Source: Anthopleura xanthogrammica (lineage: Eukaryota; Cnidaria; Anthozoa; Actiniaria; Actiniidae). Taken from it: a stretch of 64,000 nt of DNA. Positions 10,582-23,400 of this stretch are shown here, piece after piece. Below the pieces are notes generated by a model. It had not been told where the DNA came from and did no database searches. It saw only the letters and a program-made list of their open reading frames with translations. The translations under genes and the position numbers were made by a program. Position 1 is the stretch's first letter. Every line of letters starts with the position of its first letter. The stretch lies in contig OZ025211.1 in assembly GCA_964019055.1 (NCBI GenBank), forward strand, positions 3,518,835-3,582,834, read 5' to 3'.

Positions 10582-11217
10582 GGTGACTGACTACTTTTGA
10601 ACGTTCAATTTGAGCCCACGATGTGCCCGCGCACAAAATCCGCGCAAAACCGCATAACAACCTTCAATATTTTATTGAGGAACCATACACGTTTTGAACT
10701 TCAACAGGGCAAAAACCCCGAATTTTGCACGGGACTCTATATTTTTCTTTGATTTTCCTAAAACAACAGGTAAAAATCAATCTTTTGAGAAAGTTTGAGA
10801 AAAACGTAATTATTAGTACTTATAAAAAAAGCGTTTTATGTCTTTTTGTTGTTATCGTTTGAGTACGATTTTCGGTTTATTGAGTTAACAAGATGTTGAA
10901 TATTTAGCTTATTTTTAAAACTTTCTTCAAATATTCTTAGTTAGTCTTCGAAAATAATGTTTAAAGTAGATTTCCTGAGAAAATTGATTCCAAAGCTTTT
11001 TTAATTTTTGAGTTATGATTTTTTATGTGCAAAGCTTGATTTCCGCCATTTTTCTTACGAAAACTTGTCAAGATGGTTATATTCAAAATTCATTATCTCG
11101 AAAACGAGCTCGGTACACCCCATTTTTCTTTTCATTTTTGGAATTAGCGTTAAATTCTGTGTAAAATATCTTTCTAAGAACATTTTGTAATTATTCCTTG
11201 CTAAAGTAATCAGTCCC
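10582..11217. mobile_element. TTAA-target non-autonomous DNA transposon upstream of gene B
   Basis: TTAA occurs at 10578-10581 and 11218-11221. Inside it the ends are GGTGACTGACTACTTT and (reverse complement) GGGACTGATTACTTT. Gene A's inverted copy has one uninterrupted TTAA (2810-2813) at this exact point, so the 636 bp were inserted on the B side. The TTAA target fits piggyBac or Kolobok elements. It lies 114 bp before gene B's first visible exon and may affect its promoter. Confidence 0.82.
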
Positions 11218-11330
11218 TTAATGCAACAATCGTCCTAATTGTAAATTTTACCGTTTAATATGCACCTTAGAAAAGTAAGTATGCTAGCTTAATGTTGATA
11301 TTTTTGTTTTTTTCGTTTGCGTTTTAACAG

Positions 11331-11400
11331 TGGTCCAAGGCCTTATTGAGGATGTTATTCACAGCATTCTTTCTCTTTCTCTGTTCATGGACATTAACAG
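11331..11400 (+). CDS. Gene B exon 1: 5'UTR end and signal peptide
   Basis: Acceptor TTTTAACAG, ATG at 11352, donor GTAAGC after 11400. Encodes MLFTAFFLFLCSWTLT plus one base. This is the only ATG in a hydrophobic context, and genes A and C start at the same place. Confidence 0.83.
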
Positions 11401-14400
11401 GTAAGCAAAGCTTATTTAGACTTAAAGGGCCCTACAATTACAAAACCTTATCCCTCGCTCCAACACCAAGGGATATGGAGACATAGCGTTCTACGTTAGT
11501 GCACCAAAGCTGTGGAACGAACTTCCTCTTGATTTAAGAATGCAGAACAGTTTAGAACTTTTCAAGAAAAAACTTAAAACTTTTCTTTTTTTTTAATTTT
11601 CTGTAAACAGCGCCTTTGGGCTAAACGGAGTTACACGCTATACAAATTAGTTTATTAATATTATTATAAAACTATCATCCATGGTCTATATAGTTCTTTA
11701 CTTGTTTAACAGTATAGTTCAAAAAAAAACTTCTTAAAAAACAATTATTTAAAAAAAAGGTTGAAGACGCGAACGGCAAATGGCGATCGGTATTAAGATT
11801 GCACGACCAAAAAGAACTGTTTCGTAATCACAATTTCTTCATAGTCATGTGTTGTTTGACTTCTAAATTCAAATTAGATTTCAGTGGATGAATAGCTACT
11901 CTGTATAGAGATGCCACTGCTGAATCTCATTATTCACTAATTTTGAGTTATTGATCTTCTTTCAGCTGGTCTCACCCCACCTACTATCATTTTTCCACCC
12001 AACGACCTTGATGATCGAGACCAAGCAGTGGACAAGGAAAATGGGTTTACCCTTTCTTGCAAAGCAACTGGTTCATTGCCCTTGACCTTTAAGTGGAAAA
12101 AATCTGGTGAAGATTTAATACATATTCCCTATCACCAAACAATAACATCGTCAGGGCATTCTTCTAATTTGACTTTTAAAACACTCTCACCCCATAATGA
12201 TGGAAAGTATCAGTGTTTAGTCAGTAATTCTGCCGGTGGAACATTCTCAAGGAAGCTTCGCTTGAAAGTAACTGGTAAGATATTTTGAGTTTTGTTCTGT
12301 TGGTTCTGTTTAAAATTGTTTTCATTGCTATGAATTGACCAAGACAAAAAAGGTCACAACAGGTTAATGGGAAATAGACCATTTTCATACCATGGGAAGA
12401 CTGGGTACTGGAGGTATGGTATATCATTCACAGCAACAACTGCCATATTGAAAGTCCACAAAAGGAAATGTAGAGGTAGGCTAGAGAGTTGGAAATATCA
12501 AAATTATTGAGAATCATTGTGAAAGCTGCAGTCTACAACAAGATATATGTAATGGCCAAGGAATGGTGAGAATACCTCGAGTGCCCAGTCTCCCCAATGT
12601 ATAAAAAAGGTCTTTAGTTCACCATCAATCAAATAAATTGTTCTCGTACATGCTCATACGGTGATTGGTCAGGAGCCGTGGTAAATAAGAGGACATACTG
12701 ATAGAATGACGAATCCCTTGCACATGGAGCCAGCATGCGCTTGAAATAGTTTTCAACTTTTGACGTCATATCAAGAGGACATACCACGCTAAACCATCGG
12801 AAATTTGGCGAATAGATCTTAATTATGTACTTCACAGAGACAAATAATAGTTTTGGTATCATTACTCAGGTGATTATTCGAAAACATTGATTTATTTCTA
12901 AAATGTAGATAATTTTTGTATTTTGAAAAGAGGCCTGTATCAACAAACGAAACATGTGCAATCCAATATTCACCTGTAGCTGACTATAAAGAAATATTCT
13001 GAAGTTCTCGACCAATCAACACACTCAATTTTCTATAATCACATTGGAAATTATACAAAAATTAATTATTATTACTACATTTATTAGGTTATTACATGTA
13101 GGACTTTATGTCCTAGCAATTTGTGCTTTGCTTTACAAAGTAAATATACTGACTGTGTGCATCTTTTTATGCTTCAGCAACTTCAGATTTCATAATACCC
13201 AAGACCGTAGAAAAGACTGTGAATGTGACAGTCGGCCGTTCCTTGTATATTCCATGTCCACAGCAAAAAGCTGGTCCAGCTTTTAGTAACTTTGGAGCTT
13301 TATATTCTTGGGGAAGAAAGCGAGGGAAAGTCCAAATGACACTGCAAATGAAACAGAACATAGCTCAACTACCCAATAGTGGTTTATTCTTCACATACGT
13401 GGATAAGGAAGACATTAAAAAGCTAGAACAATATCCTTCCCTATTACAACTGCAATGCGTTGTGGAGTCTGGTTACTCAGTCTACCGTTCGCTTCTATAC
13501 AAACTTAATGTCATAGGAACTGGTATGTATTATTTAGGGAACCTTCTTTTTTATAACCATTTCCGCTACTTTGAAACAAATGCCTTGAGAGCCTGACAAC
13601 ACAGCCGGAAGCCTAATGCCATTAGAGAACAACTCTAGTAACTTTGCTGAGTTTACTACTGCTTTATAATCCTTGGAACTAGACCTTATTTGTCTTGGTG
13701 TACCATGTTAACCCTTTGTTTGAGTTGTATCCATATTCATGTGTCTTCAAATGCACAACCGTTAAACAAAGAAATGACACTCTTGGTAATGCCGGACACA
13801 GTGATGGTCTGAAATGAAAAAAAAGAATGAATGAAATGAGATTTAGCAGTGACATCTCTATTCATCTATTTCAACTTTGTGTAATGTTCTACTTGTTTTC
13901 CACTCGAGAAGCGCTCGCCTCTCGAGTATCACTCACCAATGCGATGCGGGTTCGAGTCCCGGCGCGATCGGTGCCCTGTGTAAGTAGAATTCCTATTGGA
14001 ATCTAAGTGAACGAATGTAGCTAGATACTCTGTAAACGTCCATAATCATATTATTTCTTTCCTTTTCCATTAGATAACTCAACCTTTGCTCCTAAATTTG
14101 CCCCTGGCGGAGAACCTAAGCAAATGGAAACAGCAGTCCAAGGAAAAGAGAAGTTCCTTTACTGCATTGCAAGTGGAAAGTGAGTCATCATCAGAAATTT
14201 TTTTTACATGTTAACCTTTCATTTCTTTAGTTCTGTAGTTTGTTTGAGAATGGTGATTGGGTTTGGTCCCCTACATACCATATTGACTCAATCAAGTGCC
14301 ACCCCAATTAAGTTCCGACTCTGATTAAGCGCAGCATAGAAGAGCAAAAATATTTAAGAGCGCCATTTTCTGATATATAGGTGTGATGATTTCAACCCTC

Positions 14401-17400
14401 TTACGTAATTTATGACCTCATTTTTATAGAAAATTAGAAAACAATTGTGCATTTTGTTGGTTTTACAAAAAGAAATAAGCGAAATCATAGCTGACATCAA
14501 TTGAAACAAAGTTAAGCATTATTTTTGAAAACGGTGAAAAGGCCAGCTTAACAACTCACGTTGTAAATTTAAAATCTAAATATTTTTCCACTCGCTTAAC
14601 TTGCGGTTAATATCGGTAGGTTAACGGTATGCAGTGGTTTTCAGGCAGATATCCCGTTAATAATAATTATTCTAAAATCATTTATTTTCAATAGCCCTGC
14701 TCCTCAAACTACATGGTATAGAGTACAGGATGGAAAAACCAAAGAAATTATTAATGGGAGAGATGGATTTCTTATCCCAACAGCCAATTATGGAAGGGTT
14801 CTGCATATCCCACAGGTCTCTAAGGAGCTGCATGAGCCTGGAAACTACAAATGTGAGGTTTCAAATGGTCAAGGAAAAACATTGGTTTCCAGACTTATCA
14901 AGATCACTGTTTATGGTAAGTCAACATTTATTTCATTACTGCAGATGAGATATTTAAGATATAATGTGGATAATTCTTGCCTGCTCACTTCAAAATCACC
15001 AAAAATAAAAGCTGATGTCTATACTCTACTAAAACTGTAATTACCGTAGACACTACCCTGGGGTTCCAGAGGGTTTTCTTCGCTGCTCTCTTGAGAAACG
15101 CAGAAAAAAACTCTGGAACCCAGGGTAAGTAGACAAATGTTAATCGACATTTGGCCAACTGTTTGCATGCTGATCTTTGCGGCTTGAAAGTTGCCGGATT
15201 GGTCCTCGGCTTGTTATAAGGTACAGTACATAAATATCCAATTCAATCATGTAAGCAATCTAGGAGTAAATGTAAAAAACATCAAAAAGGGAAAGAAATA
15301 TTTGGTTATTGGTTCCTATAATAAGCTTCCTTAGTGCTCTTCAGATCATTTGCATTGTTATCACACGATCAAACAGTTGCAATTGCTTCTTATCTGCTAG
15401 ATATATAACCTACTATGCATCAAACCATACACTCTGGACTGTTCTATAAATTTTGTTCTCAATTTTAATTGTCTTATTTGTTTTTCCTCAATAAGTTCCC
15501 CCTGTGTGGACTGTGAAACCTCCTCCAGTGAAAACAGTTGCTGTTCTTGGCGATGATGAGTTAGTCTGTGAAGCCTTAGGTACTCCTCCACCAAAGTACA
15601 AGTGGTATCACAATGGCATAGAATTCACATCCGACACAGAATTGTAAGTCGTAAAATAAAAACCTTGTACCAGCATTGTAATGTACTTGCCTCAGAATCA
15701 TGATTTGATAGGCGGAGTCGGCAAACTACCAAATGAAACATCCCCTTAATACATCTTTAATTTATTCCTTATCCCACCTAGGGCTCCAAACATCATAGTT
15801 GATGGGAATAAGCTGTTGATCAAGAAAATAGAGATGAAAAATGAAGGTGTATTCCAATGTGCTGTTGAAAACGACTTGGGTATGATTGTATCTTCAACTT
15901 GGCTCAAAGTGGAAGGTTAGTCTTGAAACTATTTCTTAAAATCTCGTTTATAGCTTCCATAACTGTGATATCAATAGTGTTTTTGATTTTAAAAGAATTT
16001 CGGTAATTCCTGTAAAAACTATGTGACTAATGAAAAAAACTTTATTATTATTATAATGTTTTACAAACATAACTGTAAACAGTAACAGTGGCGTAGCGAG
16101 GAGCCAGGATCTGGCGGGGGGGGGGGGGGGGGGAAGGGAGGGCACCGAGAATAAAAACCAATTATGGCAAAAATTTGGGGTGACCACGTGGCATTGACAG
16201 CATACATCAAAGAAAAAAAGGCTCGACCCGAACATTTTAGCCCCCCCCCCCCTCTTCATACACAACACAATAATAGTGAACTTGTGGTAAGGGAGAGAAT
16301 AACTCATCAAACCTGCAACCCCAGGCATGGAGTGGTTTAATTTTCAAGTTCATGTATTGAAGATTGACTGTACTCTGTATAGAGATGCCACTGCTGAATC
16401 TCATTATTCACTAATTTTGATTTATTTATCTTCTTTCAGCTGGTCTCACCCCACCTACTATCATTTTTCCACCCAACGACCTTGATGATCGAGACCAAGC
16501 AGTGGACAAGGAAAATGGGTTTACCCTTTCTTGCAAAGCAACTGGTTCATTGCCCTTGACCTTTAAGTGGAAAAAATCTGGTGAAGATGTTAAAAATGTT
16601 CCCCCTTACCAAACAATAACATCGTCAGGGCATTCTTCTAATTTGACTTTTAAAACACTCTCACCCCATAATGATGGAAAGTATCAGTGTTTAGTCAGTA
16701 ATTCTGCCGGTGGAACATTCTCAAGGAAGCTTCGCTTGAAAGTAACTGGTAAGATATTTTGAGTTTTGTTCTGTTGGTTCGGTTTACAATTGTTTTCATT
16801 GCTATGAGTTGACCAAGACAAAAAAGGTCACAACAGGTTAATGGGAAATAGACCATTTTCATACCATGGGAAGACTGGGTACTGGAGGTATGGTATATCA
16901 TTCACAGCAACAACTGCCATATTGAAAGTCCACAAAAGGAAATGTAGAGGTAGGCTAGAGAGTTGGAAATATCAAAATTATTGAGAATCATTGTGAAAGC
17001 TGCAGTCTACAACAAGATATATGTAATGGCCAAGGAATGGTGAGAATACCTCGAGTGCCCAGTCTCCCCAATGTATAAAAAAGGTCTTTAGTTCACCATC
17101 AATCAAATAAATTGTTCTCGTACATGCTCATACGGTGATTGGTCAGGAGCCGTGGTAAATAAGAGGACATACTGATAGAATGACGAATCCCTTGCACATG
17201 GAGCCAGCATGCGCTTGAAATAGTTTTCAACTTTTGACGTCATATCAAGAGGACATACCACGCTAAACCATCGGAAATTTGGTGAATAGATCTTAATTAT
17301 GTACTTCACAGAGACAAATAATAGTTTTGGTATCATTACTCAGGTGATTATTCGAAAACATTGATTTATTTCTAAAATGTAGATAATTTTTGTATTTTGA

Positions 17401-20400
17401 AAAGAGGCCTGTATCAACAAACGAAACATGTGCAATCCAATATTCACCTGTAGCTGACTATAAAGAAATATTCTGAAGTTCTCGACCAATCAACACACTC
17501 AATTTTCTATAATCACATTGGAAATTATACAAAAATTAATTATTATTACTACATTTATTAGGTTATTACATGTAGGACTTTATGTCCTAGCAATTTGTGC
17601 TTTGCTTTACAAAGTAAATATACTGACTGTGTGCATCTTTTTATGCTTCAGCAACTTCAGATTTCATAATACCCAAGACTGTAGAAAAGACTGTGAATGT
17701 GACAGTCGGCCGTTCCTTGTATATTCCATGTCCACAGCAAAAAGCTGGTCCAGCTTTTAGTAACTTTGGAGCTTTATATTCTTGGGGAAGAAAGCGAGGG
17801 AAAGTCCAAATGACACTGCAAATGAAACAGAACATAGCTCAACTACCCAATAGTGGTTTATTCTTCACATACGTGGATAAGGAAGACATTAAAAAGCTAG
17901 AACAATATCCTTCCCTATTACAACTGCAATGCGTTGTGGAGTCTGGTTACTCAGTCTACCGTTCGCTTCTATACAAACTTAATGTCATAGGAACTGGTAT
18001 GTATTATTTAGGGAACCTTCTTTTTTATAACCATTTCCGCTACTTTGAAACAAATGCCTTGAGAGCCTGACAACACAGCCGGAAGCCTAATGCCATTAGA
18101 GAACAACTCTAGTAACTTTGCTGAGTTTACTACTGCTTTATAATCCTTGGAACTAGACCTTATTTGTCTTGGTGTACCATGTTAACCCTTTGTTTGAGTT
18201 GTATCCATATTCATGTGTCTTCAAATGCACAACCGTTAAACAAAGAAATGACACTCTTGGTAATGCCGGACACAGTGATGGTCTGAAATGAAAAAAAAGA
18301 ATGAATGAAATGAGATTTAGCAGTGACATCTCTATTCATCTATTTCAACTTTGTGTAATGTTCTACTTGTTTTCCACTCGAGAAGCGCTCGCCTCTCGAG
18401 TATCACTCACCAATGCGATGCGGGTTCGAGTCCCGGCGCGATCGGTGCCCTGTGTAAGTAGAATTCCTATTGGAATCTAAGTGAACGAATGTAGCTAGAT
18501 ACTCTGTAAACGTCCATAATCATATTATTTCTTTCCTTTTCCATTAGATAACTCAACCTTTGCTCCTAAATTTGCCCCTGGCGGAGAACCTAAGCAAATG
18601 GAAACAGCAGTCCAAGGAAAAGAGAAGTTCCTTTACTGCATTGCAAGTGGAAAGTGAGTCATCATCAGAAATTTTTTTTACATGTTAACCTTTCATTTCT
18701 TTAGTTCTGTAGTTTGTTTGAGAATGGTGATTGGGTTTGGTCCCCTACATACCATATTGACTCAATCAAGTGCCACCCCAATTAAGTTCCGACTCTGATT
18801 AAGCGCAGCATAGAAGAGCAAAAATATTTAAGAGCGCCATTTTCTGATATATAGGTGTGATGATTTCAACCCTCTTACGTAATTTATGACCTCATTTTTA
18901 TAGAAAATTAGAAAACAATTGTGCATTTTGTTGGTTTTACAAAAAGAAATAAGCGAAATCATAGCTGACATCAATTGAAACAAAGTTAAGCATTATTTTT
19001 GAAAACGGTGAAAAGGCCAGCTTAACAACTCACGTTGTAAATTTAAAATCTAAATATTTTTCCACTCGCTTAACTTGCGGTTAATATCGGTAGGTTAACG
19101 GTATGCAGTGGTTTTCAGGCAGATATCCCGTTAATAATAATTATTCTAAAATCATTTATTTTCAATAGCCCTGCTCCTCAAACTACATGGTATAGAGTAC
19201 AGGATGGAAAAACCAAAGAAATTATTAATGGGAGAGATGGATTTCTTATCCCAACAGCCAATTATGGAAGGGTTCTGCATATCCCACAGGTCTCTAAGGA
19301 GCTGCATGAGCCTGGAAACTACAAATGTGAGGTTTCAAATGGTCAAGGAAAAACATTGGTTTCCAGACTTATCAAGATCACTGTTTATGGTAAGTCAACA
19401 TTTATTTCATTACTGCAGATGAGATATTTAAGATATAATGTGGATAATTCTTGCCTGCTCACTTCAAAATCACCAAAAATAAAAGCTGATGTCTATACTC
19501 TACTAAAACTGTAATTACCGTAGACACTACCCTGGGGTTCCAGAGGGTTTTCTTCGCTGCTCTCTTGAGAAACGCAGAAAAAAACTCTGGAACCCAGGGT
19601 AAGTAGACAAATGTTAATCGACATTTGGCCAACTGTTTGCATGCTGATCTTTGCGGCTTGAAAGTTGCCGGATTGGTCCTCGGCTTGTTATAAGGTACAG
19701 TACATAAATATCCAATTCAATCATGTAAGCAATCTAGGAGTAAATGTAAAAAACATCAAAAAGGGAAAGAAATATTTGGTTATTGGTTCCTATAATAAGC
19801 TTCCTTAGTGCTCTTCAGATCATTTGCATTGTTATCACACGATCAAACAGTTGCAATTGCTTCTTATCTGCTAGATATATAACCTACTATGCATCAAACC
19901 ATACACTCTGGACTGTTCTATAAATTTTGTTCTCAATTTTAATTGTCTTATTTGTTTTTCCTCAATAAGTTCCCCCTGTGTGGACTGTGAAACCTCCTCC
20001 AGTGAAAACAGTTGCTGTTCTTGGCGATGATGAGTTAGTCTGTGAAGCCTTAGGTACTCCTCCACCAAAGTACAAGTGGTATCACAATGGCATAGAATTC
20101 ACATCCGACACAGAATTGTAAGTCGTAAAATAAAAACCTTGTACCAGCATTGTAATGTACTTGCCTCAGAATCATGATTTGATAGGCGGAGTCGGCAAAC
20201 TACCAAATGAAACATCCCCTTAATACATCTTTGTTTTATTCCTTATCCCACCTAGGGCTCCAAACATCATAGTTGATGGGAATAAGCTGTTGATCAAGAA
20301 AATAGAGATGAAAAATGAAGGTGTATTCCAATGTGCTGTTGAAAACGACTTGGGTATGATTGTATCTTCAACTTGGCTCAAAGTGGAAGGTTAGTCTTGA

Positions 20401-23400
20401 AACTATTTCTTAAAATCTCGTTTATAGCTTCCATAACTGTGATATCAATAGTGTTTTTGATTTTAAAAGAATTTCGGTAATTCCTGTAAAAACTATGTAA
20501 CTAATGAAAAAAACTTTATTATTATTATAATGTTTTACAAACATAACTGTAAACAGTAACAGTGGCGTAGCGAGGAGCCAGGATCTGGCGGGGGGGGGGG
20601 GGGGGAAGGGAGGGCACCGAGAATAAAAACCAATTATGGCAAAAATTTGGGGTGACCACGTGGCATTGACAGCATACATCAAAGAAAAAAAGGCTCGACC
20701 CGAACATTTTAGCCCCCTCCCCCCCCCCCCCTGCTACGTCATTGAACAGTAAGGGGCTCTTCATACACAACACAATAATAGTGAACTTGTGGTAAGGGAG
20801 AGAACAACTCATCAAACCTGCAACCCCAGGCATGGAGTGGTTTAATTTTCAAGTTCATGTATTGAAGATTGACTGTACTCTGTATAGAGATGCCACTGCT
20901 GAATCTCATTATTCACTAATTTTGATTTATTTATCTTCTTTCAGCTGGTCTCACCCCACCTACTATCATTTTTCCACCCAACGACCTTGATGATCGAGAC
21001 CAAGCAGTGGACAAGGAAAATGGGTTTACCCTTTCTTGCAAAGCAACTGGTTCATTGCCCTTGACCTTTAAGTGGAAAAAATCTGGTGAAGATGTTAAAA
21101 ATGTTCCCCCTTACCAAACAATAACATCGTCAGGGCATTCTTCTAATTTGACTTTTAAAACACTCTCACCCCGTAATGATGGAAAGTATCAGTGTTTAGT
21201 CAGTAATTCTGCCGGTGGAACATTCTCAAGGAAGCTTCGCTTGAAAGTAACTGGTAAGATATTTTGAGTTTTGTTCTGTTGGTTCGGTTTACAATTGTTT
21301 TCATTGCTATGAGTTGACCAAGACAAAAAAGGTCACAACAGGTTAATGGGAAATAGACCATTTTCATACTATGGGAAGACTGGGTACTGGAGGTATGGTA
21401 TATCATTCACAGCAACAACTGCCATATTGAAAGTCCACAAAAGGAAATGTAGAGGTAGGCTAGAGAGTTGGAAATATCAAAATTATTGAGAATCATTGTG
21501 AAAGCTGCAGTCTACAACAAGATATATGTAATGGCCAAGGAATGGTGAGAATACCTCGAGTGCCCAGTCTCCCCAATGTATAAAAAAGGTCTTTAGTTCA
21601 CCATCAATCAAATAAATTGTTCTCGTACATGCTCATACGGTGATTGGTCAGGAGCCGTGGTAAATAAGAGGACATACTGATAGAATGACGAATCCCTTGC
21701 ACATGGAGCCAGCATGCGCTTGAAATAGTTTTCAACTTTTGACGTCATATCAAGAGGACATACCACGCTAAACCATCGGAAATTTGGTGAATAGATCTTA
21801 ATTATGTACTTCACAGAGACAAATAATAGTTTTGGTATCATTACTCAGGTGATTATTCGAAAACATTGATTTATTTCTAAAATGTAGATAATTTTTGTAT
21901 TTTGAAAAGAGGCCTGTATCAACAAACGAAACATGTGCAATCCAATATTCACCTGTAGCTGACTATAAAGAAATATTCTGAAGTTCTCGACCAATCAACA
22001 CACTCAATTTTCTATAATCACATTGGAAATTATACAAAAATTAATTATTATTACTACATTTATTAGGTTATTACATGTAGGACTTTATGTCCTAGCAATT
22101 TGTGCTTTGCTTTACAAAGTAAATATACTGACTGTGTGCATCTTTTTATGCTTCAGCAACTTCAGATTTCATAATACCCAAGACCGTAGAAAAGACTGTG
22201 AATGTGACAGTCGGCCGTTCCTTGTATATTCCATGTCCACAGCAAAAAGCTGGTCCAGCTTTTAGTAACTTTGGAGCTTTATATTCTTGGGGAAGAAAGC
22301 GAGGGAAAGTCCAAATGACACTGCAAATGAAACAGAACATAGCTCAACTACCCAATAGTGGTTTATTCTTCACATACGTGGATAAGGAAGACATTAAAAG
22401 GCTAGAACAATATCCTTCCCTATTACAACTGCAATGCGTTGTGGAGTCTGGTTACTCAGTCTACCGTTCGCTTCTATACAAACTTAATGTCATAGGAACT
22501 GGTATGTATTATTTAGGGAACCTTCTTTTTTATAACCATTTCCGCTACTTTGAAACAAATGCCTTGAGAGCCTGACAACACAGCCGGAAGCCTAATGCCA
22601 TTAGAGAACAACTCTAGTAACTTTGCTGAGTTTACTACTGCTTTATAATCCTTGGAACTAGACCTTATTTGTCTTGGTGTACCATGTTAACCCTTTGTTT
22701 GAGTTGTATCCATATTCATGTGTCTTCAAATGCACAACCGTTAAACAAAGAAATGACACTCTTGGTAATGCCGGACACAGTGATGGTCTTAAATGGAAAA
22801 AAAGAATGAATGAAATGAGATTTAGCAGTGACATCTCTATTCATCTATTTCAACTTTGTGTAATGTTCTACTTGTTTTCCACTCGAGAAGCGCTCGCCTC
22901 TCGAGTATCACTCACCAATGCGATGCGGGTTCGAGTCCCGGCGCGATCGGTGCCCTGTGTAAGTAGAATTCCTATTGGAATCTAAGTGAACGAATGTAGC
23001 TAGATACTCTGTAAACGTCCATAATCATATTATTTCTTTCCTTTTCCATTAGATAACTCAACCTTTGCTCCTAAATTTGCCCCTGGCGGAGAACCTAAGC
23101 AAATGGAAACAGCAGTCCAAGGAAAAGAGAAGTTCCTTTACTGCATTGCAAGTGGAAAGTGAGTCATCATCAGAAATTTTTTTTAAATGTTAATCTTTCA
23201 TTTCTTTAGTTCTGTAGTTTGTTTGAGAATGCTCATTGGGTTTGGTCCCCTGCATACCATATTGACTCAATCAAGTGCCACCCCGATTAAGTTCCGACTC
23301 TGATTAAGCGCAGCATAGAAGAGCAAAAATATTTAAGAGCGCCATTTTCTGATATATAGGTGTGATGATTTCGACCCTCTTACGTAATTTATGACCTCAT

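Noticed and set aside
13900..13970. tRNA gene suggested by GGTTCGAGTCC (and by GGTTGGCTCAGTTGG at 49261)
   Set aside because: The acceptor and other stems do not close and the same heads recur with SINE bodies, so these are SINEs.
14730..14948. Open frame starting MEKPKKLL repeated at 19204, 23709 and similar at 48957
   Set aside because: It is the wrong reading frame of the Ig3 second-half exon.
15397..15594. Minus-strand frame MVEEYLRLHRL repeated at 19871, 24376 and 50232
   Set aside because: Antisense shadow of the Ig4 first-half exon.
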